Positions 8,481 through 18,056 are shown, counted from the stretch's first letter. The stretch: DNA of 64,000 nucleotides from Acidobacteriota bacterium (GCA_023410055.1 JAEYQK010000053.1:1-64000); one strand, 5' to 3'. The notes: generated from the letters alone by a model not told the origin. Numbers and translations: made by a program.

Positions 8481-11417
8481 CTTGGCAATGCCCGTGCCGT
8501 TCAGCGCAGCCGTTACTGGCACCGCGCCACCCGTGTAGCTGACACTAAGAGTGCCGGTTTCCGGACCTCCAGCCTGCGGCAGATAAAGCACCATCAGGTT
8601 GCAACTCGCGCCCGGAGCGACTATTGCAGGACACAAGTTGTAGCGCAGCAGGAACGGCCCCGACACCGTCGGAGTAACAGCAAGCGCCAGCTGACTGCTG
8701 TTCGTAAACGTCACCTTCTGATAGCCCGTCCCATAACCCACCATGGTCGCCGCGAAGGTGAGAGAAGAAGGAAACAGAGATGGAGAAATAGTTGGAATCG
8801 CGAAATAAGCGACAGGCATGTCGTGATCAGAGACACGTTCTGGACGCGAAGCATCTGTGCTCAGCGTCTCTGGGTACTCGGCGTTGTTGTGTGCGATCTC
8901 GAGATGATGTGCGTAGTTCAGCAAGTTAGGGCTGACCACAATGTGATCCAGCATCTGCGTATTCCCGCCTTCCACATAGGAGTAGCGCAGATTCTGAGGA
9001 AGCAGTGCTGCCAGGTCAACCGGATGCTGAGATGTTCCGTACAAATCGGGGCTTGCGAACAAGACTCGGTCCGCTGGTGCCGGATTCCCTGTTACGGTGC
9101 CCAAAACGTCTACGTAGCCGTCATTGATGTCGTAAGCGTTGAAGTCACCTACGGCAATCACTGTCTCGCCGGCATCTTCGTGCTGCTTGATTAGATTGGC
9201 CAGATACTCGGCTTGCTGTTGACGCTTGTGACGCGTTCTATCGCCGCTTACAGCGGGAGGAATGTCCACCACGTCAGTGTCGATCAGCGACTTGAGATGG
9301 TTCACGATCACCGTCACCGGATATTTCTTTCCGACTAGTGGGACGATGCTCGCTGTCATAACGAGCGGAGGACGGTCGTTCAGCCAGTAGGTGGCATAAG
9401 GAGCCAGCATCATGGCATCCGCACCAACCTGCTGCACGTTGACGTCAGTGACTCGGTCTTGCCTGTAGAGCAGACCGAGTTGCTGAGCCCCGGCGGAAGT
9501 CGCAGGAACCAGAGCGACGGCATAATTCAAACCACCATCGCCGTTCACTCTGTCAGCAACTGCCTGAAGCGTGGCGAGGTCTTTCATTTCCTCCACGCCG
9601 ATGATGTCTGGGGCGCCCATGACATTTCGGATAGCCAGCGAGGCTTTGGTGAGACGAGTCGCGTCGGCGGTGAAGTTCTCCATATTGAAGGAGGCGACGG
9701 TAAACTCGTTTTCTCCGCGCAGTGGCAGCGGGGTCGCAGACTGCTGGTTCGAGGTGATGGTCGGACACGCGTAGATCGTGAAGTCACCCGAATAGCTGAG
9801 TGGCCCCGTCATCTCGCTGACGGTGTCACCCACACCCACGCTTGCGCGAGTAGTACAGCCCGACGTATTAACCTGCAAGCGCTCCGGGTTACGATCAAAC
9901 ACTGGATAATTTGTGGGCATTCCACTCGGGAGCGCTATTCCGTCGAGCACACCAGGTTCGCGATACGGACGCGGCGTTCCATTCAACACTGAGTAGAAGA
10001 TGCCATTCGAAGCCGTACCGCTGATTCCGCTCGGCCCCACAACTCTGGAAGCGCCGAAGTGAACCAACATGCCCTCGTAGCGCTCCAACTGGTCGTAGCG
10101 ACCGCTCGGATCAGGCAGAAGTTCGGCGACGGGAGGCATTTCATTCCCCGTGCTAAGAACTGTAACGGCCGGACTAGCCAGTTCGGTTACGGTTGTTGGA
10201 GCGGTTCCGTACTCTTGTACGGTTGCGACTACCTTAACGCTATCGCCAACCGATACCGTAGGCGCACTGCTCGTGTAAACGAAAACTCCTTCCGAAGTCG
10301 CCGGATCGTTATCCCACGCGGCATACGGAGCTTCGAGATAAAATCCATTGCTCGCAAGAGCAACGACAATGCCGGTCACCTCGGCCTTATCCCCCACAAC
10401 AGGCGAGGCGTTGCCGCTCCCCTGAACTTCGTGAATCGCGTAAGGAATTGGCGGAGCGACGACATCGATCGAACTAGATAAGGGAAGCGGCAGTGGGTAC
10501 CCGGGGCAAGTTAAGCTACCGTTGATGACTTTCGTCCCTTTGCCAACCTGTGTCGGAACAAGCAGAGTCTTAGAAAATATCGTTCCCGTCCCGCCTTCAT
10601 CTGCAAATTGCTCCGCGGAAGAACCACCCAGAGGTGTCAGGTCCACGACAAGCGAAGAACAGACACGGCTGACACTGTAAGTCATCGTCAAGTTCGAACC
10701 TAGAACGGCAGGATTGGGTGAGATAACGGGAGTAATGCCCGTCCACCATTCGCAAGCTTGGAGGGGCGAAGACGTATTACGGGGTGCAGGTGTTGCAGCC
10801 GTGAAATCCGCAGAATTGGAATCCGTATCGGCGCAGCCATTTTGGTTGCGTTGAGCAGACAAGGTACTGCTAAGCGTGGGTGCGGGTCCCGTCCCCTCAT
10901 AGAAATTGGCACTCCCGTATCCGACCATATCCACAATGAGTGCCGAAGCGGCCGCCGAGCACGGATTCGAACCTCCATTACATGCTAGAGAGGCCGTGCC
11001 GTTGACGAGCGCGACCTTACCACTGGAGCCACTCAAGTCGATAATCGGACTGGCGACGTAGTCTGCTGGAAGGACAGCACCAACCGCCGCAGTCGATTTG
11101 AACTGAACCAGGAAATACTGACCCGGGCTCAGCGTGATGTTCGGCAGCGCCGCAGCTGTGAAATTCCCGGTACCAGTCGCACTGGCGTACTGTATCGACA
11201 TCCCGTTAAGCGAAACTGAAACGGGGGGAGAACTCACGTTGTGCAGTTCGACAAAGTCGTTCCTGTAGGTGGCATTCGCGTTTCCGCCAGCACCATAGAC
11301 CTGGCTGATCACGACAGTTGTTGACGCAGCCTGGGCATGCATTGCGGCGAACGCCAGCAACGCAAGACATACAAATGAGCTGAGGCTAAATCGGTGCAGA
11401 AAGGATTTCGTGCGCAT
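7854..11417 (-). CDS. Secreted ExeM/NucH-type extracellular endonuclease with choice-of-anchor D repeats
   Basis: 1,187 residues. Signal peptide (MRTKSFLHRF to AMHAQA, about 1-30), then a lamin-tail domain (about 31-215, VVISQVYGAGGNAN..NDFVELHN), an OB-like region (about 330-470), and an endonuclease/exonuclease/phosphatase domain starting at FTVASFNMENF (about 570) and ending near LDHIVVS and SDHDMPVAYF. The C-terminus carries three choice-of-anchor D (Ig-like) repeats of about 100 residues; the last two are very alike (CYLWVNYIAT twice), so they arose by recent tandem duplication. The family degrades extracellular DNA for phosphate or biofilm turnover. Monocistronic, with its own terminator. 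Confidence 0.92.
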   Translation of the reverse strand: MRTKSFLHRFSLSSFVCLALLAFAAMHAQAASTTVVISQVYGAGGNANATYRNDFVELHNVSSPPVSVSLNGMSIQYASATGTGNFTAAALPNITLSPGQYFLVQFKSTAAVGAVLPADYVASPIIDLSGSSGKVALVNGTASLACNGGSNPCSAAASALIVDMVGYGSANFYEGTGPAPTLSSTLSAQRNQNGCADTDSNSADFTAATPAPRNTSSPLQACEWWTGITPVISPNPAVLGSNLTMTYSVSRVCSSLVVDLTPLGGSSAEQFADEGGTGTIFSKTLLVPTQVGKGTKVINGSLTCPGYPLPLPLSSSIDVVAPPIPYAIHEVQGSGNASPVVGDKAEVTGIVVALASNGFYLEAPYAAWDNDPATSEGVFVYTSSAPTVSVGDSVKVVATVQEYGTAPTTVTELASPAVTVLSTGNEMPPVAELLPDPSGRYDQLERYEGMLVHFGASRVVGPSGISGTASNGIFYSVLNGTPRPYREPGVLDGIALPSGMPTNYPVFDRNPERLQVNTSGCTTRASVGVGDTVSEMTGPLSYSGDFTIYACPTITSNQQSATPLPLRGENEFTVASFNMENFTADATRLTKASLAIRNVMGAPDIIGVEEMKDLATLQAVADRVNGDGGLNYAVALVPATSAGAQQLGLLYRQDRVTDVNVQQVGADAMMLAPYATYWLNDRPPLVMTASIVPLVGKKYPVTVIVNHLKSLIDTDVVDIPPAVSGDRTRHKRQQQAEYLANLIKQHEDAGETVIAVGDFNAYDINDGYVDVLGTVTGNPAPADRVLFASPDLYGTSQHPVDLAALLPQNLRYSYVEGGNTQMLDHIVVSPNLLNYAHHLEIAHNNAEYPETLSTDASRPERVSDHDMPVAYFAIPTISPSLFPSSLTFAATMVGYGTGYQKVTFTNSSQLALAVTPTVSGPFLLRYNLCPAIVAPGASCNLMVLYLPQAGGPETGTLSVSYTGGAVPVTAALNGTGIAKIVVGSNALTFAPTDISSGAGAQKIGITNRTGKDITITPVIDTAIAGTFRIATNGCMGTIAPNNGCYLWVNYIATYPGEQTGTLTITPSTGAVETVSLTGTGNPGQIIVGPTAVTYAATKVGYGAGAQKVGILNRTGADITIAYAIDTPIAGSFRVSTNGCGGTLAPNAGCYLWVNYIATATGQQNGTLTITPTGGGTVKTVSLTGTGN

Positions 11418-11598
11418 ATGTCAGCAGTATCAATTGCTGGGCAGGTACAAACAATTCAAAATCGGATGAATTAGAAGCAAAAAATTCCCAAAACGGGAAC
11501 AGGGCTTTGCACCAGTATTTGTGCAGGCCTGATTGAAGCGAGGCAAGTTCGGGAGATCGTGCGCAATCGCCGAATATCGTGCATTCGGCTCTTGCTAT

Positions 11599-12996
11599 CT
11601 ATAGCAGGGCTCTGATGAGTTTTTCCTTCAGGCGAGTATAAGGCGGGTAAAGGAAACGCAAGTCTATGGCTGTCGGCTTTATCAACACGGCCTTGCGGTG
11701 ACTGAAAGTCTCAAATCCGGCGCGTCCGTGGTAAGCCCCGATGCCGCTGTTCCCTACTCCTCCGAATGGCAAGGTCGGCACGACAGCATGCATGCAAACA
11801 TGATTGACCAGCGCCGCGCCGGAACTGGTTTCCTCCAGAATGCGCTTTTGCACATCGCTGTTTTTCGAAAATAGATACAGCGCCAGCGGCTTCGGACGCT
11901 CGTTCACGAAAGCGATTGCTTCGTCCATGTCCGCTACGGACAAAACGGGCAGGATCGGGCCGAATATCTCGTCTTTCATTACCGGCGCGTCCGCAGGAAC
12001 ATTGTGCAAGATAGTCGGCGCAATGTAGAGTTCGTCCTCGTTTCGCTGGCCTCCAACCAGAACGTCCCCACTTCCTGCAATCAGAGCCGTGATTCTCTTG
12101 TAATGTCGAGCATTAACGATACGGCCGTAGTCCTTGCTGTCGCGTGGCTCTGGCCCGAGGAATTCCGCGAGGGTCTTCTTCATCTCGGCCAGGAGTACGG
12201 CTTCGACGTCGCGATGTACCAGTACGTAGTCCGGCGCGAGGCATGATTGGCCCGCGTTGATAAGTTTTCCCCAGAGGATACGCCGAGCCGCAACTGGGAT
12301 GTCAGCATCGCGATCGACGATGCACGGTGACTTTCCTCCGAGTTCCAGAGTCACGGGCGTCAGGTGTCGCGCCGCCGCCTCCATCACAATTCGGCCGACC
12401 ACGCCATTCCCGGTATAGAGAATATGATCAAACTTCTCCGCGAGCAGAGCCGTAGTCTCAGAAGGACCACCCTCAACCACTTGAACACACTCGTTATCCA
12501 AATAGTTCGGAAGATACTCGGACAAGAGGGCACTCGTCGCGGCAGAAATCTCGCTAGGCTTGATCAGGACGCAATTCCCTGCTGCGATCGCTCCGATCAG
12601 CGGCGCCAAAACGAGTTGAATCGGATAATTCCAGGCTCCGATGATCAAGACCACACCAAGAGGTTCGCGATAGATGCGACTTCGTCCAGGCTGGGCAATT
12701 AGTGCCGTGCGGACCCGTTCGGGTTTGATCCATCGCCGAAGATGACGCCTGATGAAAGCGAGTTCGCTAGTAACGAACGACACTTCTATCGCCGCCGACT
12801 CCAGGGGTGGTTTCCCAAGGTCCTGCCGCAGTGCGTCGACAATCTCCTTCTCTCGTTCTTTGAGGAAGCGCTCCAGCGCAGCCAGTTGGCGCTGTCTGTA
12901 CGCTAGCGGTCGAGTGCGTCCGCTATCGAAACAAGCACGCAGTCGAGCTAAACGGGCCGTCAATTGATCGCTACAAACAACGTTTTGCTGCTGCAC
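11599..12996 (-). CDS. NAD(P)-dependent aldehyde dehydrogenase (class 3-like)
   Basis: About 465 residues of the ALDH3/fatty aldehyde dehydrogenase type, oxidising long-chain or other aldehydes to acids. Visible motifs are WNYPIQLVLAPLIGA, LELGGKSP with the general-base glutamate, and INAGQSCLAPDY with the catalytic cysteine; near the end FGGVGNSGIGAYHG. An upstream ATG at 13098 would add 34 residues rich in Arg, Gly and Cys that do not resemble ALDH. GTG 12996 has GGGAG about 10 nt upstream and gives the usual family length, so I chose it. A C-terminal hydrophobic anchor is not obvious. With the GMC oxidoreductase and WS/DGAT nearby, fatty aldehyde oxidation is likely but inferred. Confidence 0.87.
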   Translation of the reverse strand: MQQQNVVCSDQLTARLARLRACFDSGRTRPLAYRQRQLAALERFLKEREKEIVDALRQDLGKPPLESAAIEVSFVTSELAFIRRHLRRWIKPERVRTALIAQPGRSRIYREPLGVVLIIGAWNYPIQLVLAPLIGAIAAGNCVLIKPSEISAATSALLSEYLPNYLDNECVQVVEGGPSETTALLAEKFDHILYTGNGVVGRIVMEAAARHLTPVTLELGGKSPCIVDRDADIPVAARRILWGKLINAGQSCLAPDYVLVHRDVEAVLLAEMKKTLAEFLGPEPRDSKDYGRIVNARHYKRITALIAGSGDVLVGGQRNEDELYIAPTILHNVPADAPVMKDEIFGPILPVLSVADMDEAIAFVNERPKPLALYLFSKNSDVQKRILEETSSGAALVNHVCMHAVVPTLPFGGVGNSGIGAYHGRAGFETFSHRKAVLIKPTAIDLRFLYPPYTRLKEKLIRALL

Positions 12997-13264
12997 ACCC
13001 TTGCTCCCGATGCAGATTGGATGCCCAACACCGAACAAAAGCCTCTCCCGGCCGCCCCGAGGTTCGCATAGGTGGATTCCCGTTTTGCATCGTGGCACGA
13101 TTTGGCGTGAGTAAAGTTCTATTCACCTTTCGCAAACTTTCCAGAGCAGCTGTAAGCTCCTCAAAGCAGGCAGTATTTGGGGTGAGGTAGCACAGCTTTT
13201 GCACTTGCCGAACCGAGGGGAAGACTTCCTCCGATGCCTGAACCTTTCTGTTAGTGGAGGGCCT

Positions 13265-14023
13265 ATGGCCACCAAGCATCGATCTCTACTCACTACCGTC
13301 GTGGTTTTGTTGTTCGCTGCGACGGTCGTCCAATCCGCCTCCGCCCAAGTGACCTATCGGAAATGGGATATGTACGGCGGCTACACGTATCTCAACACGC
13401 CCACGAACAGTGTAAGCCAGTATGGATATAACCTTTCGTTCGGCCATAACCTTAACAATTGGCTCGCACTCGGCATGGATTTCAGCAACTTCAGAGGTGA
13501 AGGTGCGCAACAGGCAACTGGCGGCGATTTAGCGTCACGACTCCCAAGTTCAGTTGGTGCCACGCTTCCTCCGCAAGTACTTGCGGCGCTCCCGGGTATC
13601 TCGGTCAACGTTCCTGCTCACCTGAGTACAACAACGTTTGCTGCCGGAACGCAGTTCGAGATCCGCAAAATAAAGTGGGTGACTCCATTCTTCAGACCCT
13701 TCCTGGGCGTTTTTCACAACAAAGCTCAGGGGCAAGCAGCACAGATTACTCCCGTTAAGCTGCCAACTGGTGTAACCCCACAGATGCTCGCGGCAGTTTT
13801 GGCTTCCATTCCAAAAGAGACTCTAGACAAGGCCCTAACCCAAGATGCTACCGTGCTTGGTTATGGAGCAGGCGCAGGAGTAGACATCAATTTCACCAGG
13901 CCGATCGGAATACGATTCTCCACGGACTACATTCGAACGCCTCTATTCGGTGCGAGACAGAACAATGTTCGCATCGGATTCGGGTTGATCTACCGCTTCG
14001 GCCGAGATGTAACCGTCAAGTAG
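13265..14023 (+). CDS. Outer-membrane beta-barrel protein
   Basis: 252 residues. Clear signal peptide (LLTTVVVLLFAATVVQSASA) followed by a region rich in alternating aromatic and polar residues (YGGYTYLNT, YGYNLSFGHNLNNWLALGMDFS), ending in IGFGLIYRFGRDVTVK, as expected of an OmpA/OmpW-like eight-stranded barrel. ATG 13265 follows GGAGG at good spacing; an upstream in-frame start at 13199 is rejected because it precedes the signal peptide. No peptidoglycan-binding domain is present. Function unknown; a passive or hydrophobic-compound channel would fit the lipid neighbourhood but this is speculation. Confidence 0.85.
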   Translation: MATKHRSLLTTVVVLLFAATVVQSASAQVTYRKWDMYGGYTYLNTPTNSVSQYGYNLSFGHNLNNWLALGMDFSNFRGEGAQQATGGDLASRLPSSVGATLPPQVLAALPGISVNVPAHLSTTTFAAGTQFEIRKIKWVTPFFRPFLGVFHNKAQGQAAQITPVKLPTGVTPQMLAAVLASIPKETLDKALTQDATVLGYGAGAGVDINFTRPIGIRFSTDYIRTPLFGARQNNVRIGFGLIYRFGRDVTVK

Positions 14024-14037
14024 CATCGTAATCAAAG

Positions 14038-14068
14038 GTGCGCCGGTGCTAACATGAACCCGGCGCAC
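14038..14068 (+). terminator. Terminator after the beta-barrel gene
   Basis: Perfect 9-bp stem GTGCGCCGG/CCGGCGCAC, loop of 13 nt, preceded by AAAG and followed by TTCT. It separates the barrel gene from the esterase gene. Confidence 0.75.
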
Positions 14069-14096
14069 TTCTGACGACCGGAGCCCTTCCAGCACT

Positions 14097-15170
14097 ATGG
14101 GCTTGAAAGCACACTTAAGCCGTCCTTTGCGATACGCATTCCGGAGTGCGCTCTCCACTACCCGTTCGGCACTTTCCGTTTCCCTGCACCGGCTGATTGC
14201 GGGCCCAAGACTTCCAGCCTGGAACTGGGCTGCTGAGTTTTCTACTGGGACATTTCGCGCGCACTTGGCTACAGCTTTCCGAATGAGGAATATTGTTCAA
14301 GCACGCCAATATCTGGACGCCGTTACTCTCGTAGACTCCACCGTGCTGTCGCGAGTGCAGATATCCCCGGTGAAGCACGGTTGTTTTCGAGGACAATGGT
14401 TTACGACCAGTTGCCCTTCATCGACCACGCTCCTGTACTCTCATGGCGGCGGTTACTCTTTCTATCCCAAAACGTACACGAGCCTGATCGCTTCGATCAC
14501 CTTAGCAGCCAACTGCCGTACGTTCGCGCTCGATTACGGTCTTGCGCCCGAGCATCGATTCCCTTCTCAACTGCAAGAAGCAACCGCCGCTTACGAATGG
14601 TTACTGAAAACTGGAGTTGCTGCCGAGAACATGGTTGTTGCAGGTGATTCTGCAGGCGGAAATCTGACGCTCGCGCTACTGCTCTCGCTACGCGATTCGA
14701 ACTCACGATTGCCCGCTCTCGCGGTGCTGCTCTCGCCGGCAACGGACTTCGTCGCGCCGACTGAACTGCCGAGGGATTGCAGTTTCATCGTGAATGCGCC
14801 GTATGATTGGATTCAGCGCGAAATGCTCGCATCGTGGGCCGATTGGTTCTGCTCCTCATCCGAACGAAATGATCCGCTCGTGTCACCCATTTACGCTAGT
14901 CTCCGCGGGCTCCCACCCATGTACATCCAAGCCGGAAAAGCCGAAATCCTCTACGACGGCATTCGTGGATTCGCAGAACGGCTCAAGAAAGAGGAACAAA
15001 GTGTCCAACTCGACGCTTGGGACTGCATGAACCACGATTTTCAGTTGTTCGGGAATTTTGTCCCGCAGAGCGTAGAGGCAGTGCGCCGCATCGGAGAAGT
15101 GATCCAGCAGAATATGCAGGGAAGGAATCAGGCAGCTGATCGCGACCGCGAAGTGCGCAGGCGCACATAG
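14097..15170 (+). CDS. Alpha/beta hydrolase, hormone-sensitive-lipase family esterase
   Basis: 357 residues. Oxyanion-hole motif HGGGYSF (116-122) and nucleophile elbow GDSAGGN with S185 mark the HSL (family IV) carboxylesterases. The acid is expected around D-x-x in the LVSPIYA region, and the histidine in CMNHDFQLF near residue 311. No signal peptide, so cytoplasmic hydrolysis of acyl esters is expected. It overlaps the convergent DUF4442 gene by 43 bp at its 3' end. Its place beside WS/DGAT and lipid oxidation genes suggests turnover of stored or imported esters. Confidence 0.88.
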   Translation: MGLKAHLSRPLRYAFRSALSTTRSALSVSLHRLIAGPRLPAWNWAAEFSTGTFRAHLATAFRMRNIVQARQYLDAVTLVDSTVLSRVQISPVKHGCFRGQWFTTSCPSSTTLLYSHGGGYSFYPKTYTSLIASITLAANCRTFALDYGLAPEHRFPSQLQEATAAYEWLLKTGVAAENMVVAGDSAGGNLTLALLLSLRDSNSRLPALAVLLSPATDFVAPTELPRDCSFIVNAPYDWIQREMLASWADWFCSSSERNDPLVSPIYASLRGLPPMYIQAGKAEILYDGIRGFAERLKKEEQSVQLDAWDCMNHDFQLFGNFVPQSVEAVRRIGEVIQQNMQGRNQAADRDREVRRRT

Positions 15171-15598
15171 AGCAACTTCTCTACCTCAGCGACAACCTCG
15201 CCGGACTCATCTTCTACTTTTGCCGTGAACGTCGGTTCGGTCTTGCCGTTGAGATCCGCAGCCTGTTTGACTCGCAGGACATCATCATCACACATCCGGA
15301 AACGGGCCGTTACCTTCCCTCGTCCCGGTTTGATGAACCTGATTGTCGCTGACTTGTCCCACACGATGTAGTCGGGGCCAAGATTTTCCATCAGCATGAC
15401 CATGAAGAAAGGATCGGCCATCGAGTAGAGGGAACCGCCGAAATGCGTGCCAACGTAGTTGCGGTTCCAGAAACGCAATTTCATCTCTACATCGATGGCC
15501 TTCATGTCTCGGTCAATCCGAGTGACTCGAATGCCGGCCCCGAGAAAAGGTGGCCAGAAGTTCACGCCTCGTATCAACCGTCTTTGCGACCAGTTCAT
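15128..15598 (-). CDS. DUF4442 hotdog-fold protein (thioesterase-like)
   Basis: 156 residues. The segment NRNYVGTHFGGSLYSMADPFFMVMLMENLG is the conserved core of DUF4442, a hotdog-fold family related to acyl-CoA thioesterases and to the YiiD C-terminal domain. It probably acts on acyl-CoA or a similar thioester, but no member's substrate can be assigned here. It lies 2 nt after the upstream small gene and close behind the GMC oxidoreductase gene, so the three may form one transcript. The 3' end overlaps the esterase gene tail to tail. Confidence 0.82.
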   Translation of the reverse strand: MNWSQRRLIRGVNFWPPFLGAGIRVTRIDRDMKAIDVEMKLRFWNRNYVGTHFGGSLYSMADPFFMVMLMENLGPDYIVWDKSATIRFIKPGRGKVTARFRMCDDDVLRVKQAADLNGKTEPTFTAKVEDESGEVVAEVEKLLYVRLRTSRSRSAA

Positions 15599-15600
15599 CT

Positions 15601-16047
15601 CTAGGCAGCTTTGCGAATACCGGCCTCAGCCTTAACGATTGCCTTTTCGTATAGGTCCCATGATTCGACCGCCTTGCGGACTCCCTCGCGAGCAAGACTC
15701 GTGCTAAGAATCTTTTCCGCTTTCGCAAACGTCTCCTCAGCATCCATATGGGCCTTGTACGCTTCGTCGTCGGCTTCTTTCACTCGTTTCGCCAGCGCTA
15801 TCGTGTCAGGATCGATAACGACCTTCGACTTCCTTGCTTCACCGTCTTTCGCGAGTTCGTCGTAAGCCGCCCTGAGTTCTTCTGGCCACTCCGATTTCAC
15901 TTCCTTCTGCATGGCCCAGAGTGCGTTGTTTGCCTTGTCGGCGCACTTTCGCACCGACTTCTTCTGAGTCAGCCACTTCATCACAGACCAGACGATCGCT
16001 TCGTTCATCACCTTTTTCGCTTCTTCCACCTCTAGCAACTTCTTCAT
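15601..16047 (-). CDS. Hypothetical helical protein
   Basis: 148 residues, highly charged and almost entirely helical by composition (many Ala, Lys, Glu), with no signal peptide or membrane segment. I do not recognise the family. ATG 16047 is chosen because AAAGGAGG lies just upstream; an in-frame start at 16227 would overlap the GMC gene by 95 bp. It sits between the GMC oxidoreductase and DUF4442 genes on the same strand. A structural or granule-associated role is possible from context only. Confidence 0.65.
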   Translation of the reverse strand: MKKLLEVEEAKKVMNEAIVWSVMKWLTQKKSVRKCADKANNALWAMQKEVKSEWPEELRAAYDELAKDGEARKSKVVIDPDTIALAKRVKEADDEAYKAHMDAEETFAKAEKILSTSLAREGVRKAVESWDLYEKAIVKAEAGIRKAA

Positions 16048-16132
16048 GGCCGATAAGTCCTCCTTTGAGAACAGCGAATAATAGTGCACAACAAAGTCTT
16101 TCTCGTGATGCACAAGCTGATGTTGCTCGTGC

Positions 16133-17815
16133 CTATAGGGCCGGAACCGGCACGCTCGGACGTCCGGCGCAATCATCCCACGCATTTGCTGCGGCATCAG
16201 GAACGTAAGACATCGCACGCTCCGCAAGCGCGGTGATCGTTAAACTCGGATTGACTCCAAGATTCGCACCCACAACTGAGCCATCGCATATGTACATGTT
16301 CTTGTACCCAAAGACGCGCTGACGCGAGTCAACCACACCGTTCGTGGGTGAGTCGGCTATTACGCATCCGCCCAAGCAGTGCGCGGTCCCCGGAACATCA
16401 AACAGAATCTCCGGCAACATGCTCATCGCAGTGCCACCGCTTACAGTCGCGAACTTCTGAGCGAACTCGTTCGCCGCGGGAATGAAAGTCGGCACACGCT
16501 GGCCCCGGCTTACGAGGAACTTCCGAAAGGGCCAGAACCATGGCCGTTCCCAACACATGTCGATGTGTCCTTCCAGAGCCTGCATACAAAGCAGAATCAC
16601 ACACTCGCGCGCCCACCCAAATGGCTGGAATATTCGAAAGGTCTTGATCGGATGACGCACTGAAGACACGATCACATTCTTGAGCCACAGCAGGATCCGC
16701 AAGGGTCCAGGCCTTCCCGCCGTCAAAATGGTTGCCAAGAAACTCATCGCATCGGATCCGCTGGGATATCTCACAGCCTCTATATGCGTATGTTCGTCGA
16801 TGTAAACGCCCGACCCGATTGCTACGCCCTTTGAAAGATCATCCTTGCACCCGGGTATCCGAACGCCGATCAGCGACTCTGAGTTCGTGCGAATCCGCCT
16901 ACCCAGTTGATCACTGATTCGCGGCAGTGATCCGCAGTCCTTCAGACGATACAACAGTTCCGTCGTACCCAGCGAAGACGCTGAAAAGACAACTGCTCGC
17001 GTAGTGAATCGCTGTCGCTTCCCTAGAAGAAAGGCCGTCGACTTTACCGTGCGCACTTCGTATCCGGCGGAACCACTGTCGTCGCCGAGAGGCTTCACAT
17101 CCACGACCCGCGTCTCCGGCATCACTGTCGCGCCACGCTTCTCGGCGAGGTAGAGATAGTTGAGGTCAAGCGTGTTCTTCGCGCCATGACGGCAGCCCAT
17201 CATGCATCCGCCACAGGCGGTACAAGTGGTACGATCCGGCCCTTCGCCCCCAAAGAACGGATCGGAAAACGTCTTCCCTCCCGGCTCTCCCTCGGGCGGT
17301 TCGAAGATCGCGACGTTCGTTCGATAGAACGTCTCGCCGACGCCCACCGATTGCGCGACCTTCTTCAGCAATTTGTCGGCAGGACCCAGAATCCTGTTCT
17401 GAACAACGCCAAGCATCCGCGAAGCCGTGTTGTAGAACTGCGGCATCTCCGATTTCCAATCAGCCAGCCCGGCCCATGTGCCCATGTCCCACACTTTGTC
17501 TGGAGGGCGCAATAGGGTCGTGGCGTAAGTAATGGATCCACCTCCGACCGCGCAACCGTGAAGAATTGTCACGTGCCGGAAGAAGCGCATGTTGAAGAAT
17601 CCGCGTAACGCCAACTGCGGCCGCCAGAACCAACGATGAATTAGCCAATTCGTCTTGGGCAGGTTCTGCGCTGTCCAACGCCGCCCCATTTCGATCACAG
17701 CAACGCGATAGCCCTTCTCGACAAGCCGATGCGCACTGACGCTGCCTCCGAAGCCGGAGCCAATCACGATGAAGTCGAAATCAAATCGTTCCGTTGAAGC
17801 ATTTGTAACGGCCAT
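16133..17815 (-). CDS. Cholesterol-oxidase-like GMC oxidoreductase
   Basis: 560 residues. FAD-binding Rossmann motif GSGFGGS (19-25), glycine-rich AVGGGSITYATTLL, a cysteine cluster CTACGGCMMGCRHGAKN near residues 195-210, and the GMC C-terminal signature DGSVVGANLGVNPSLTITALAER. The cysteine cluster resembles a ferredoxin-like CxxCxxC...C site and is known in a subgroup of GMC enzymes annotated as cholesterol oxidases. Likely oxidises an alcohol (fatty alcohol or sterol-like) to aldehyde or ketone. ATG 17815 preferred to TTG 17821. Paired with an aldehyde dehydrogenase and WS/DGAT, a fatty alcohol substrate is plausible. Confidence 0.87.
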   Translation of the reverse strand: MAVTNASTERFDFDFIVIGSGFGGSVSAHRLVEKGYRVAVIEMGRRWTAQNLPKTNWLIHRWFWRPQLALRGFFNMRFFRHVTILHGCAVGGGSITYATTLLRPPDKVWDMGTWAGLADWKSEMPQFYNTASRMLGVVQNRILGPADKLLKKVAQSVGVGETFYRTNVAIFEPPEGEPGGKTFSDPFFGGEGPDRTTCTACGGCMMGCRHGAKNTLDLNYLYLAEKRGATVMPETRVVDVKPLGDDSGSAGYEVRTVKSTAFLLGKRQRFTTRAVVFSASSLGTTELLYRLKDCGSLPRISDQLGRRIRTNSESLIGVRIPGCKDDLSKGVAIGSGVYIDEHTHIEAVRYPSGSDAMSFLATILTAGRPGPLRILLWLKNVIVSSVRHPIKTFRIFQPFGWARECVILLCMQALEGHIDMCWERPWFWPFRKFLVSRGQRVPTFIPAANEFAQKFATVSGGTAMSMLPEILFDVPGTAHCLGGCVIADSPTNGVVDSRQRVFGYKNMYICDGSVVGANLGVNPSLTITALAERAMSYVPDAAANAWDDCAGRPSVPVPAL

Positions 17816-18032
17816 AGACAAACATGCTGCAGCTACTTAGATGCACAGAGCTGCATAGCTTCCTTCACACCTATGGGATTATTTTTCGCTCTCAGGTTGT
17901 TACTGCTGGCGCAAGTTGGCGCATGCGATTTGCGCGCCGAATTGGTACAGAATATGTGGCAATCTGTTTCGCTTTCGAGGGACAGAAAGCAACGGAAAGA
18001 TTCGCGTCCTCCGCGAGAGTGAAAACACTTTC

Positions 18033-18056
18033 ATGCATCAAAGTACCTGGATGCAT
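18033..18056. promoter_or_regulatory. Inverted repeat upstream of the WS/DGAT gene (operator-like)
   Basis: ATGCATC and GATGCAT form a perfect 7-bp inverted repeat with a 10-bp spacer, 55 bp before the WS/DGAT start, in the 296-bp gap that separates it from the divergent GMC gene. The geometry fits a dimeric repressor site. The TGCA core recalls the PhaR-type site at 20388, but the spacing differs. Confidence 0.45.
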
